Below are positions 1 through 13,900 of a DNA stretch of 64,000 nucleotides, one piece after another. The DNA is from Clavelina lepadiformis (lineage: Eukaryota; Chordata; Ascidiacea; Aplousobranchia; Clavelinidae): contig NC_135240.1 of NCBI RefSeq assembly GCF_947623445.1, positions 22,630,001-22,694,000 on the forward strand, given 5' to 3'. The notes below the pieces were generated by a model that searched no databases, was not told where the DNA came from, and saw only the letters and a list, made by a program, of their open reading frames with translations. How positions within the stretch are numbered: the first letter of the stretch is position 1; each line of letters starts with the position of its first letter. The position numbers and the translations under genes are program-made.

Positions 1-113
1 CTTTGTTTGCTTCGTTTTAAAGATTTAGGTTATACGTAACACAGCAGGTTGCTGAAAATGGCTCCAGGCATGCTTACCTAACATATTGTGAATGCTTGGA
101 GAACTATTTGAAC

Positions 114-121
114 TGACGTCA
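114..121. promoter_or_regulatory. Perfect CRE-type palindrome TGACGTCA next to the receptor start codon
   Basis: TGACGTCA is the consensus site for CREB/ATF bZIP factors. It lies 5 bases before the receptor ATG, probably within the 5' UTR. A perfect 8-base match can occur by chance, and other copies occur in this window (for example within 7960-7980), so function is unproven. Confidence 0.3.
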
Positions 122-126
122 ATAGT

Positions 127-3100
127 ATGCAGTCATCCCAGCAAAAGGAAGAACAAATTAATTGCTCAGACTCCTTTAATTTTTTGTCAATTCCAAATTA
201 TTGCAGTGGAGGAAACAGCTGGTTTCAGCCTAACCCAAACTGTCCTAATCACAAGCAAGGTGTGCCGTTCAGTGCAGCCTACGGTAATCCGAATTCAGAA
301 GGTGATGTTTCATGCGCCAATTGCTTCATGCATTCCACAATAATGCAATCAATGGCTATGTCGTGCCAGCATCTGCACGCGTGTTCCAACTGCGCAAGTT
401 GCTATTCACACAACAACCATTCTCCGTCCCTGTCTTCGTCGGCAGGAATGTCTCCGCCCTTATTTCCTAATGGAAGTCCGTTGTCATCCGGATCTTCTCC
501 ACCACTTTTTGCACCCGTAAGTCCGCCGGAATCGTCGAACTGTTCATCCAACAGCTGTGCTATGGACGTAAATCTTGCAACTGCCCCTTTCCGGAATGAG
601 ATAAAGATCTTTGCAGGAGAACAACCTTCGGTTTCTGGAAACGATCAACAAGCAAACTCCAGTCATCAAGTTTATCCCCAGTGTCAGGTTTCGAATTCAC
701 TTCCTTCATTTACGGTGGGAGGACAACGATCCTCATTTACTGGACAAAACCGATTTTCTCCTGCGCACAAACCTGTTACGTCATTGCCAACAGAACAACC
801 AAGGTTGAAGGAAACCTATCAGGAAAGTTCTAAGTCTCAGCGCTTGGTTTCTAGTGAGAGTTTCAGCAGCGATGTAACGGAGGTGAACAAGCCAACAGAG
901 ATAAAGCAAGAACACACCACTATTATTGTAAGTTTTGTTAAGATCCAAAGAGCTTTTCCTTGATTATTTTGAAATCTTTTACATGTACGATTTTTATAAA
1001 ACGACTTGATGTTATTAACAACTTTGCAGTTTTTATTTACAAAGAAATAGCATAATTTTGCGTTTGCATTTTGCAGCAGAATCGAAAACGTGGCGCGAAT
1101 GACGTATGTGAAGTTTGTGGCGACCGCGCATCAGGTTATCATTATAATGCATTGACGTGCGAAGGTTGTAAAGGTTTTTTCAGGCGGTCAATCAACAAGA
1201 AGGAACCCCCTTACAAGTAAGTTTCGAGGTTAGGTTTGTTTTCTACTTCTCTGAAATGTTGACGCAATTGTGATTAGGCAATTTTCACTATAATGCTTTC
1301 GCAAGCTTGATCAAATGATTTCCTCAAGCACTTTTGTTCAGTCGTTTAAACTTGACTTTTCTCAATACAGATGCAAATACGGGGGCGCATGTGAAATGGA
1401 CACCTACACCAGACGAAAGTGTCCCGACTGTAGACTGAGGAAATGCAAGGCAGTCGGCATGCTCGAAGAATGTGAGTCTATTTTTGAAAACTTTTTTATC
1501 GCAATATCAAAACAGGTAAACTTTTTCGAGTACCGCTTAATGGTTGTTTTGAAACTCGTCGTGGTGTTTTCCTCTCTTTGCCCGTTCTCCCACTCACAAC
1601 TTGGGCGCATAACACATAGCTGCTCTTGTGACTAATGGTATGGCAAAGTTACGCTTATTCCAATCGCATTTGGAATTGCCCTACATCTGGTGATCTCTAT
1701 TAGTGGCCTGTTTGTACCAGTTCTATATCATACGATACGATACGTCATCTACGTAGAAATACATTTGGCTGACTCAGTGTCGGAATTAGGTTAACGATTG
1801 TTGTTATAACCATGTGACACATCCAAAGGCGCCCAGTTTGAATAAGGCGGCATTGTAAGTTTGTATTTTATTGCCCTGTTAATTGTAAATCGCCCTGTCA
1901 ATCGAATTTGCCCATTTGACTATTATAGGTCTCCTGACTGAGATCCAGTGCCAGTCGAAGAGACGAAGCCGGAAGACAAAAAGAACCGCAGCCAACGAAA
2001 AACAAACCACTAGCAAGGACACAAGCTCATCTGCGTCTCAATCGCCATCATCGTCGCAGCCATCGCCAGTGGACAATAAATCATATGAGTCTACAAAACA
2101 GGTATTCGACTCTAATCCTTGAACGTCAAAACTCGTTTGTTTTGATGTTGTAAGCCAGGCTATAGACACTCCTCTAAAAAGGCACGTAATAAGAACAATT
2201 TTTTTTAAAAGAACTGATAATTTCTTTAAAGTCTGCCTTAATCTAGTTTGCGTTTAGTTAAGACCACCTTTGACATAGTTTGTAGGAGAATATGAGCTTG
2301 GAAATTCCCGGTCATTTTTGCCATAAATGATTCACAATTCTGCGTTACTTTAGATTTGACTCACTCATGCTAACCTCACATCTGACACGTATATTAAGGT
2401 ACCACCTGTCGAAGCCAACCCTGAGCAGGACAGACTTGTGCGATACGTTGGAAACGCATTTCACCATTACCGGTCGAGTCCTGAGGTCGTAAAACGATGG
2501 GTAAGACTTACTCATGATATATACACCGTGTTATTCCTTTGTGCCATAATTGCAACGACCTGCATAGCTGCAACCACGTACTTCGTGGCAATGGCTGTAC
2601 GGTGCGAATCAGATTTTCATTGTGTTTCGTTTGTGAAGGAAATGTACCTGGAGAAAACGCAAAAGACCAACCTGTGTGAGATTGCGACCGCTCACGTGCG
2701 AGTTTTGGTGGAATACACGAAACAATTACCAGGTAAAAAGGAAAAGTAAACATCGCTAAGTACCGAAGTATGAGACTTGGAGATTTATTCAGCAATAATA
2801 GTGTTTGACAACATGACACGTCTTTCTGTGAAAGATCGACGATTGCCCATTTTGTTAGCTCGGAAATGATTTGTTTGATAAAGCATTTGAGCTTATGATT
2901 GTTATCCATTGGGTTCCCTCAACGATGCAAGACAGTAGCTATATCTGGGCCTTTACAACGCTGAAAAATCAGCAAATTCATACCGATATCTGCATACCAA
3001 CTCGTTAAAATGTTTTATGACTAATGTTGAGTCACGTGACCGGGTTTTCTATTGTCTTCGATGTTTGCCAAAAATCGCGTGGTGGTAACGACGTTATTTG

Positions 3101-4860
3101 CTGGTATCTTCCACGCCTATACACATCCATTCATTGGTAACCTTACTCACGCGAGCACCCACGGGCGAAATATCCAGAACAAATAGGTAATCCTGAGAAA
3201 CATATCCTTATTTTACAGTTTGTAATACAAGCTTCACTCTTGCGCAATATCGTCCGTGCTCTTCTTTCCGTTGGTCGCTCTTGCGGGTATAATCATTTAA
3301 CAATCTTGATAATTCTTTGGGGCGGGCCAGATAACTATGTACTTATAATGTGGTATTAACGTCTGTGCAAATATATGCATTTTTTATTTGGTACGCAATC
3401 TTAAAACTTGGCTGAGCGTATAATAACTTAGTTGTCAAAAATCCCCTCCGTTTTTCACTGTTTTTTTTAAAAGTCACTTGTGAGTTGTTGACGACAGAAT
3501 TTCAAATTTCTGAAAACTCTTTTTTTCGATGTTTACCGCATTTTATTGAATCATTGGTTACGCAATTGGTTGACTTAATAATCTTCCGTCGCCGAAATGC
3601 TCGCTTGACGATGTCAAAAAGACTCGACATTATTGATTTCTCGATTAAAATAGCTCCTGGAAGCAGATTTTTGACTTTGTGGTTTACTGATACGAGCATA
3701 TATGGCTGCAATAACAAAAACGTATTATAAAATGGTATATATGAGGTTATGGTGTTTGTTTACTGTCTTTTACATACAGGTATTTTGTGTGAATAAAAGA
3801 AAAGCTGTAAAACCGATAAAATTCTGCCATGGCCTTCTGTTCTATTCTACGCACCAAACGTCTTACGTTTTCCACGTAATAACAACGAAAATAAATAGTA
3901 TTTAAATCTAATCCTGTTTCATAAATTACAGGATTTACTAGACTTGGTCCTGAAGATCAGATAGCTCTTCTCAAAGGAAGTGTTGTCGAGATAATGCTGC
4001 TTAGAAATGCATGCGGCTATAACTTCAAAAACAGTCAAATCGACATTTCCCTCTTTGTCAAAGATACAGGTAAATTAAAACTTATTTCCCCAAACAAATT
4101 ACCCTAATCAGTGTTTAATGGTCGTCTAAAATGAAATGTGTCGGAAAAAGATTAAAAATAACGCAGTGATTATAAAGCTATTATACTTTCAAACGTGAAT
4201 GAAAGCATTTGTGCATTGAATTGTTGCTTTTTCCACCGACTAAGGTCTTCATGAAGCGAAGGTCCGAGGGTTACTCAGCTTTTTTGCCGGAATTAAACAC
4301 CTGGCTTTGGATGAGAGAGAATACGGCTTACTTGCTGCGATCATTCTCTTCGATTCAGGTAAACCGTGACCCTGTCCTTTAAACGCCTTATAGAACCGTA
4401 ATTAAAGTTAAAAACTAAATTAATATTGTTAGAGTATGTCGGATATTACTTGACAATTTGTAATTATAGCGATGCGTTTTTATGTTATAGTGGAATGTTT
4501 CGCCGTCTCCGATACCAGTTTAGTACTTCGCATTTTGTATAACATTGAAATGATTATATAGTAATAGTCGTATGCAGTACACCAAACATACCGTTCCGTG
4601 TTATATTTTAGAATTAACTTTCAGATTACCCCCATACGCAAGATAAGGCGCGCATAGATCGCTACAGGGAGACCTACATCTCGGCGCTCTCATACTACAG
4701 CGTGAAGAGGGATCCGCGTCGGACACAGATCGTCGCGAAAATCCTCAACCTCATCACCAAACTCCGGACTCTGTACCACACTTACGCCAGGATGGTGTCG
4801 AATCTTAAGGAAAAGGAACAATTTTCACCGCTCCTCTGTGAAATATGGGATCTGTCTTGA
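127..4860 (+). CDS. NR1H4-like (FXR): FXR/NR1H-type nuclear receptor, 9 coding exons, about 632 aa
   Basis: Ligand-regulated transcription factor acting in the nucleus; vertebrate FXR senses bile acids and pairs with RXR. Inferred exons: 127-927, 1077-1216, 1371-1471, 1929-2101, 2399-2500, 2639-2732, 3932-4069, 4245-4358, 4625-4860; phases all join. Residues 1-267 are a long Ser/Pro-rich N-terminal region. The two-zinc-finger DNA-binding domain starts near Cys278; its P-box is CEGCKG (295-300), as in NR1 receptors. After the DBD comes [12 protein letters not shown], the FXR-style extension. The ligand-binding domain has [14 protein letters not shown] and [10 protein letters not shown], closer to FXR than LXR, and ends with an intact AF-2 helix ([10 protein letters not shown]). 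Start choice: an in-frame TGA lies 18 bases upstream of the ATG at 127. The ligand cannot be told from sequence; a tunicate FXR need not bind bile acids. The promoter probably lies left of the window. Confidence 0.92.
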
Positions 4861-5279
4861 GAATTCGTCCAAGAGGAGGACTTACAAAGATGCGATTTTG
4901 GGCGGTCTGTGAGATTTCAAACGGAGGTCACTCTTTCATAACTCTGCTTTTATGACCCTTACGGTAAATACACAGAACGCTTTATAACAAAATCAGTTTT
5001 TGCGGTATTCATTTTACCACAGGTTGGCACGTAGCGAATGTAGCCTAAGTATATTGCCATTTGGTTAAAAAATGCCGGCTACGACTGCTGAACGTATTTA
5101 TTTCCTGTAATAAGTTCAGTTTTTACACATTTGTCGTTGTAACGTCGTGTTAAAGTTTTGATACGTTTGTAAAAGCTGCCGGTACAATACTGGTGGAAAT
5201 GCCAAAGTGTTTATCATTTAGCCTTGTTTCTTGTAACATATTGCAGTTCATTGTTTTCATTATCACTGTGCAACAGCGA

Positions 5280-5285
5280 AATAAA
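5280..5285 (+). terminator. Poly(A) signal AATAAA of the nuclear receptor gene
   Basis: A canonical AATAAA lies about 420 bases after the receptor stop codon. It is the first clear signal after the stop, so it probably sets the 3' end of the transcript. The stretch from 5290 to 6010 holds no other gene that I can support. Confidence 0.5.
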
Positions 5286-6018
5286 TTTTATGGTACACCG
5301 TCATATAACCGACATGCGTAAGTTTTACGAACACATAAGACTGTTGGATGCAGCCTACATTTCCTAAGGCGTTTGAATTGAAGAACAGAGAATTCGGACA
5401 GTTCGCAATGCAAATCTGCATATTATCTGACGTGAGTTGCTTTGCGGTTCCTCGCCTACGTATTTGCTTGAATGACGAGATTCAACTGTCTCATTACAGT
5501 TTTGTACACGGTGCCTTTCTCATGACAACTTAAACTGTGTTTTGTTATCTGTAACATAAATTACTGTCAGCAAGAACAGATGCGGTGAAAAAACGTGTAG
5601 AAAACGGTTTCCTACATACATAGCTTTTACGTCATTACCGCTGGTAGAAGCATTGACATGTAGTTATAACTGTTTTTACTTTTGTTTAATATAAACTCTT
5701 CTTTTACGTAAGCATGAAGCAAAATGACGTCATGTCATGAATACAGAATAACGTCTGTTTAGAGAATACCGGAAGCCTTATTAATAGAGCGTATAATGAC
5801 GTTTTTAAGTCTACAAATCTATAGTTTATATGTTAGCAAGGTGGCTTAAGAGAGTAGCCTATCTGGAGAAAATCAATGGAAATGTAAAAAATGTTAAGTC
5901 CACATTATTATTTTATTTAATTTGGTTAAAAGAAAACAGTTTGGGCTCCGAAACAACTTTAGTGTTGTTTCTTTTGTGCTATTTAGGTCATGGTTTCATC
6001 TTCTATGGTAGTCTAAAC

Positions 6019-6460
6019 CAGGGCTTCCCAAACTGGGGGTCGCGACCCCGCAAGGGGTCGCGTAACGAACTTCAGGGGTCGCAGAGCGTATACCAATTTT
6101 ACACGAAGTACAAAATACAATCAAAACAAAATATACTTCCAGCCTAATAAACATAGAAACCGCCTTGAGACCAGCATTAACAGATATTGAGCCACGGCTG
6201 GACTTGCTTTGTAGCAGAAAGCAGTCGGACCAATCACACTGAATAAATGTGTGTGCTTTTTTGTTTGCAGTAGCCTACATATGTGTAAAGTAGTAAGTAA
6301 GCTTTGAGTACTGGTGGCTTGAATTCAGTCTTTGCATCTCAATAAATGTCACTAATGACTAATGTATATTTCGCACTGCTTATCAATTTAAACGTGAAGG
6401 GTCGCGGAAAACTTCAGAAGTTTGAAAGGGGTCGCGAGGAAAAAAGTTTGGGAAGCCCTG
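6019..6460. mobile_element. Non-autonomous hAT element (MITE) with perfect 8-bp target duplication
   Basis: The left end reads CAGGGCTTCCCAAACTGGGG and the right end is the reverse complement of CAGGGCTTCCCAAACTTT. Both are followed inward by GGGTCGCG-type blocks (GTCGCGACCCC left, GGGTCGCGAGG right). The element is 442 bp and is flanked by identical 8-bp copies of GTCTAAAC at 6011-6018 and 6461-6468. CAG ends plus an 8-bp duplication are the signature of hAT DNA transposons. It has no coding capacity, so it must have been moved by a transposase from elsewhere. The perfect duplication suggests a fairly recent insertion. Confidence 0.9.
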
Positions 6461-6468
6461 GTCTAAAC

Positions 6469-7987
6469 GATAATAATTTTTAAATAAATACTGTATTGTC
6501 ATCTTTTGTTGCCTATACCACTACACTTATAGAAACTAAACGTGTGCTATTATTATTCATTGTTTGCTGTTATTATTATATTATTAATTTTTGTGCATTG
6601 CAAATCGTATGGAAAAAATAGACTAAAGTTGTAAAAAGTAAAATAGTTAACGTTAAAAAGATTTTCTTTGCAACTTCGAAATTGTGGCTGAAACTTCTCT
6701 AACAGTATATCAAAATAAACCATTTATAGTTTAAATTTTAAAATGAACCATTGGCCTATAGAGCTGGGGTTAGTGCGATAAAGCTTTCGTGGGCAAACAA
6801 TTTAATTGAATCCAACAGGTAAAAAATAAAACGATAAACACAAATTATATTTATCGTTGAAACGTCTTGTAACATATAGAGATGTAACACTCCGAAAAAG
6901 CATGATATCAATCCACCTTCTTTTATACGATTTTCATAAAAAGCTGAACCCCTCAAAACTTTTTATCGTTATTTTTTGGTTTGTGTGAAAAATTAAAACA
7001 TTCGGGATAACTTTTTATTTTAAATAAAGGTTTAAATTATGCTATGCTGGCCTTGTAGTCAATAGCCATGTCATAGTGTACTGTATAACATCTGTATACA
7101 ACCGTTCTGCCAGCAACGAACACCACTAGCGGCGAGAAAATCGCGAAAAAATTTCATTTTGATAACACACGGGCCGAGCAGAAATTAAATTTTTGCAGCT
7201 ATAGGTCTTGCAGGACATGTTTGGAAACACAAAAGAAGAAACAGCTTTCTTTATTAAAAAGAGATTGGCGTTCGAAAAATTAGCCTAATTGCTAGAAGTT
7301 TACTCGGCCTATAATCAATAAATAATAATCAATAGAAAATTTTCATTACATTCATTTCATTTAGTGCGGTTTTTGGTAATTCATTCCGTTTCTAAGCTAA
7401 CCGCTCATAAAGAAATATTTACAAGTCTTTAGCGGCACACAGTGGTCGATACATAAGCCTAAAGGCGTTCTAAACGGTATAACAACTTACTAATATTACA
7501 GTACAGTAATAGCAGTGGGGAAACGCGCCGCCATCATTATGCATGTTTAATAACTAACACTTGAAAATAAACAAAATGGAATAATCTAAGGTAATAAGAT
7601 ATGGGTTGAATGTAGATTATAGGATTGCATGGCGTCGATTAACAATTATTCGAAATTAAAATGAGAACTTATTTCGGGTACGAAAGTCATTGGATAAATC
7701 ACACAAGCAAACTTTACACAACGAGCGTTACTTCAGTGAGATAGATAACAAGATCATTTCCTTATAGTAAAGCAATTTTCCCTATGGCGCAAGGTAAATT
7801 ATGTAATCGTCATTGGTAGCAAAAGACTGAAGCAAAAAATATGAAGATCATGTAATTTTCACAAACGTACAAAAGAAGTCGTTGGAAAAATTTCAAGAAA
7901 ATTATCTAAATTGAAATCACAACCAAGAGCATTTGACTCGAAGCAGATCTAGTTTGTTCCATATGACGTCATCAGTTGATGACATCA
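6469..7987. other. Intergenic, AT-rich, between convergent receptor and EFCAB6 genes
   Basis: No open frame with coding character or recognisable domain was found. It should contain the 3' end of EFCAB6, which is transcribed leftwards. Around 7960-7980 it has a TGACGTCA palindrome followed by a TGATGACATCATCA block just past the EFCAB6 stop, with no clear function there. Confidence 0.5.
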
Positions 7988-10900
7988 TCACTGAAGAAAT
8001 GCGCGAATAAAATCGTTGTACGGTAAGCGCCCGCTCATTTTGGGGTCATAGAAGGACAGCAGGTGAAAAAAGTCGTCCTCGGACATGTTAATTGAAAATT
8101 GACGTAAGACCTAAAACGAAAAAGAGAAATCTTTCGAACAGTAATTATATATTCCAAAAACTTGCCTGCAAGTTTCAAGCTGCTTTTTGAAGAAGTTGGT
8201 ACAAAAAGCACAACGTAAAAACATTTACTTGTCGGAAGGAAGCCGGCGAAACAAAACCTTCTGCGCGAGTATCCATTATTCTAAAGGTTCTCCTCATCTC
8301 TTTCCAACAGAGGAGGATCCTTTCTCTCAACCTCACCATCGCTTCAACGAAGCTGGCGTTCTCCTTGCCGGTATCAATCTACAGTTGAGGAAATAATTTT
8401 CCAGTTGTAAGCAAGAAAGCACGTGGTGGAAAGAAAGATACATTCAATAGATTAATTAGAGTGGGAAATAAAGCAAGTTTATGCCTAATACTGTATATGT
8501 AAAACAGAAATACAAGAATACACTGCCTTTTCAGCCAATTCTTTCAAAGAATTTACCGGCAGTCTCGCAGTATGAATTTTGCGTCTTTTCAACAATCCCT
8601 CATCGTGCGGTTTTAAAGTGAGGATAAAATGCCGAAGGAATTCGCGATATGAAAATTTTCCCTCCTTTTCACCCATGTTGTACTTCAGCATGAGTTGTCT
8701 CGCTTCTTCTATGGACAGCATCACGCCGAAGTGATCCAAGAGACCTTATGAAGTTTGCAGTAAAAGTTAGCAATGCTTTCAGTTATGTATACACATATAT
8801 ATTATTTCATAATAAAACGCAACTCCACATCCAGGCCCCCACGGCATGACAAAGGGTTAGCTATAAGTGGCACGTACCGACAAATTCATCTGGTAAAACC
8901 GTTCCGGTGCCGTCTGAATCAAGTTTTCTGCACTCCCGCTGGATGTCTTGCCAATGCTTGTAGACCAAAGTCTTTATTTTGGATTCAGCGCTCTCGGCAT
9001 TCACCAATGGCGTTGAGGAACGAATAGAACCAACAGCAGATGCCAGACGAACCGATAACATGGAGTCAGAAGTGCCCTTAACAGTTTCAATGTTTTAAAC
9101 AAAACCAAAGGAAAATATTTTTGGGAAACTAGGCTACATGAAACGGAACACAAAAGGGATCCCATAGGCTACAAAACTGTAGTTGGCTGAGTTTTGCACT
9201 ACGCCTATAAAACAAATCATAGCTAAGTTGTTATTTACCAATCTGCTTGGCGGTCGGGGAGGTAAAGCATTTTCATTAACTTCCGTTGGTAATCGTGGAA
9301 TACTCCCATTTGTTAAATCTTTTTCCTGTCGGCATAACTTTTGTTACCAAAACATCCAATTTTAAAACACAAATTTTTCAGTGGTCAGCATTGCGCACGT
9401 AACCTTTTATTTGCCAGCAATGATGTTACTATAGGCTAATGAATAGGCAAAAACTTTGAAAATTTAAAGTTTCCTTATGCGTATACGCAATTTTCTTGTA
9501 AATGAGAAAGCAGTTAGTTCTGAGGCCGGCGGCTACAGGTACCTCTGTTGCTTTCGCATCATGCTTTGAAAGTTCCTTTGTTTCGTTTTGGTCCTGGTCA
9601 CCATACTTCTTCAAGAACTCCCGGTATTCTATGTTGTTAAACTCATTGACAGACTGTCTGGCCCAGACTCTGTCAAACTAAGAGAAAAACCGTGAAAGAC
9701 TAAAGCTAATATCATCTATATAAAGATTATACAGCCAATATGAGACATATCAAGAAAAGATAGCTGTAAAACACCAAGATTCCTCCACAACTTCTCCATG
9801 AAAACCGAGATCACTTACATCCAACTGTTCACTTTCTAGCCTTCTGATGATTGCCTTGCCACTGGGGCACATGCGAGTTACATTGTATCGAGTTATGTTA
9901 TCAGTAAAGCCATAATCCATCTCGCCGAGTAGAGCTATTTCTTCCAAGCAATTAAGTCATTTTAGAAATAGTGTCTACTTCTGTGGGGAAATCGCATGTC
10001 TTTCAAAAATGGTTTCATCAAAATTTTTACGCATGAAAAGGTTTGTTTTTATGGCTGATAATAAAATATTAAGCTTTTACAGAGCTGTTTGCTTAACGTT
10101 TAGCGGGCTCAAGTAAGATCAAGTCGCTAAATTAGCAAAGATATATAACCAAACTTATAAATAAAGCCATAAAATCCAATACACTAAATACCTAACAGGT
10201 ATTGCTGCTGACACTATATACATTTCTACCCTAAAACGATAAGTGAGGCCTAAATAATCGATTTCGGGGTTATATGTTTTCGATAGAACAATCACTAAAA
10301 TCACAAACGCTCGTGACATTTTGTATGTTGTCTATGACAACGTGGAATAAATCTTATCAAAAGACCTATCGACAGTTGTGACACAATCGGCTTCAAGCAA
10401 GAACCAAGCGTAAAAATAACTTTCGCTACCCAAGACGATAACTCTTCACCGAGTTTGTTTGTTCAACAAATAAACCTTTGAACGACAACTGGGGCTCATG
10501 TCGAAAAAGAATTTCCACGTATTATGTTGCGAAATTTCTCACTTTCCCTAATCTCTTACAGCACCAACGTCTGGTTTTGGGTTTGATTAAAAAGTCGAGT
10601 GATTTCATGAGGACCTTGAGAAGCTTTTGAGGTCTTTTGAATGTCAAGCGGACCCGCTCCAGAAAGTTTATATAAAATCTAAGCTCTATTCAAGCCCAGA
10701 AAATTCCGATTTTCGAGTACCTTTCAAAAAGGAAGTTACTTTTAGCAATCTTACAACTGTAGCACTTATAAATGTAAAGAATTTCAAGATATCAACTTCA
10801 AAATTTATGCATGCCTGTAAGTTGTACCGTGTATGTTTCAATAATTATAATTGAAACAAATATACCAAAAAAACATATTAATTAGACGTAAATCAGTTAA

Positions 10901-13900
10901 ACAAACAAGGTGCTTATAGACAAAACCTTTTCGATGTTTTTAGCTGCTGTTGCTCAACAAGTTTTAATATCATATTGCAAGACACGTTTCTTATCTAGAT
11001 TTATGTATATTACGTAAAGATCAAGCAAAATCAACATAATTCTAATAATAATACTTCTTATTTCTTCACAAACCTGATCATCAGTTAGTCGCATCACGTG
11101 TTCATTTAAAATATCCCGAAAATCATCCTTGGATACGACGTATATCTTGGCGTAGTCGATGTCGTCAAATGCTCTCGATAAAGCGTAATAGCGCCCACTA
11201 ACGACCTCTCGCATTCTGTCTTCCACATCATCTAGAGAGAGCTCTTGCGGGGTTTGAGGCGGGGCAATTTTACCGACATAATCCGTCCATTCTTTGAGCC
11301 TCTGAAAAATAAACGTTAACCTTTAAAAACGTGTTTACATTCAACTTATAGAAAGTGAGCAAACGAGGTTTTAAAACTAAAAAAAGAAAATGGCGAGGGA
11401 TGGAAAGACAAAGAACATCGCTCCTACCACATCTTTGATCTGAGAAAAGTCCTGCAAGAATACGATCCAGTTGATCATCTTCGAGGAATTGGTGAGTGAT
11501 CCGCCACTGATGCGACATTTGCCCAGTACTCCCTTGAATTGTTTGTCAGTTAAACGGAAACAGAAGTTATCGAGCAAACGACGAAAGTCTGCTATCTTGA
11601 TCAAACCGGTTTGAGCCCGATCAAAAGCTCTAAACGCCTGTATAAGAATATGATCATTTAAATGTCTTAAAACAACTGAAAAACACAAAAGAAAGTATGT
11701 TTATATATGTTGCCAAAATGATAAAGAATTAGGGTATTCAAAATGTGGCTACATCTTGCACACCATTTTTGCGCATTATTTTTTTATAAGTTCTTGAACG
11801 TGTTTACTTACTGCATTAATACTGTCGTAATTGACAGTAACTTTATCCTTCAATTTGGCCAACGCTCTGTCCAGTGGTAAATGATGATAGTATTGCCACG
11901 TAACCTGGTCCTTCTTGACGGCCATCGGTCTGGCAAATTTCGACGCCCTACCGTCATCGATCGCTCGAAGAAAATCAAAATAAGACAGACGAGATTTTGT
12001 TGTGGGAAGCCCAAGACGTTTCAGCAGGGCTACGAACTAAAACAGCATACAGTAAACTTTCAAACGCATAAATAAAATGAAGAAAAGAAGACTTGAAACA
12101 AAGTCATAAAGTCATCTGAAATTGTCCTGAAAACGTCAGAAGCGATAGTGTAAAGGCTGCAGTTTCTTGTTTTATTTAATTGATTAACTCCTTACTTGAT
12201 CTTCATCGAGGAAGTAATTCAACTGAAGCAAGACCCTTTGAAGATCAGCAAGAGTGATGTAGCCGTCCTTGTTCTTATCCATCTGCCGAAAGGCTTTGTC
12301 GAAGTCGGAGTAATATTCTCGGAATCTGTCCCTGTAAAAAGTTTACAGCGAATATGGTACTTCCGTATAGGAAATTCAGGACGTTATAAAGAGCCAAAAG
12401 TGTACATAATAACAACACTGCTGTCGTACATACTTCAATTCTCGCTCCACAGTCTCTGCTGTTAAATGTTGCGAGTATTTTATCTGATTAAAAGCAATCT
12501 CTTCGTGCTTGGCCTGCTGAAAGTCGTGATGATTTAAAACGTTCTGATAATTTTCATCAACCATCTTTCTGCTTGTTCCTTGCAAGCCTGCATGCCAAAA
12601 AACATTTGCGATAACTCATACTCAATTGGATATCGAATATCGATTAAGATTGGTATCCTATAGTACAGAGTACTAAAATTTACTCTAAAGATGTCAGGCA
12701 TTTACCAAGATTGTCTCCTGCAGCAAAATTTACTCCCAATTTTCTTAGAAAGTCCTGATGTGTGATGTATCCCTTGCCTTCTTCATCATATCTGTTCCAC
12801 AGCTTCTGAAACTGGGCATTGGACATAGGTAGAATAAACCTGGATACAAAAATTGATGGAGGTTTATATCATTTTCAACAAGGTGAAGTTTGACTATTAG
12901 TTTTGGCCCAATTCTCGTGGCTTTGAACTTTCCTAACTCACCTGTATAATATCGAGCGTAGTTCTTTCTTCTTGATAATCCCATTTCCATCGGCGTCAAA
13001 GTTTTGGAAAGCTTTTGCTAGATCCGACCAAGCTTGCTCTGCTTTCATGCAAAGACATTCATGGACCTTGTCTGCAGCAAGCTCGGCGGAAGAACGTGTT
13101 TTGTTAAACCTGCGGCAGAAACGTTATTGCAAAAAATCATATCTATTAACTATTACCATAATTAAACGTCCACTATCAGTTTTTTAGTAATCAGCATCAA
13201 CCTGTGTTCAGAATTGAGCCAGGGGTGACCCTCTTCCTTGTCCACGACTTCGAACTTGCGTAGAAAGTCGTGGTACGAGAGACTTGACTTGCGCGTCAGC
13301 CCAAGCATAGTGAGAAGCTGTTGGAAAGTCTGGTCTGCAAAATGTATGTGATGCGTTCATGGCTAACGTCGTTGGCAAAAATTGACAAATTACCACCGAT
13401 AACTTACCTGTGATTATAAACATAAAACTGTCCAGTAGTCTTCTGAATTCTTCCATCGTTAAAACACCGTCATGGTCATCGTCCACTTTATAAAACGCTG
13501 ACCGTACGCTCTGTTAGAGACAGTTAGCAATGTTTAGTCTTGTAAGACGTTTACTGTTATACATTGCAAACTAGTTCCAAGCAGGATTTACACCAAAGTT
13601 TTGTCTCATTCTCTCGATAATCTGGTGGTAGCATTCCTGGGCATTCATGTATTTGACGTTGGTTGGATTCACCGTGTGATTTCCGGCTCTTTCAAGTTCC
13701 TAAAAGAAGTTTAACAATACATGTTAAAGTGTTTTTAAAGGCAACCATTTCCGAAGAATCAACAGTTTAGAGAATTCAAAACCGACCTGGCCCATTCCAT
13801 GCGTTCTTAAATCCTGGAAACTTGCAATAAAATCTGAGTAATCTAATCCTTTTCCATTAAACGGGAGGATTTTAATCAGCTCTAAGAACTGTGTTTCTTC

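Noticed and set aside
2438-2749. Long open frame in the receptor gene with a hydrophobic, membrane-like stretch
   Set aside because: The hydrophobic part (2501-2638) is a stop-free intron of 138 bases. Splicing from GTAAGA at 2501 to the acceptor ending at 2638 restores the ligand-binding domain spacing seen in FXR.
7960-7982. TGACGTCA palindrome and nearby direct repeats after the EFCAB6 stop
   Set aside because: Position in a 3' UTR and short length make a regulatory claim unsupported.
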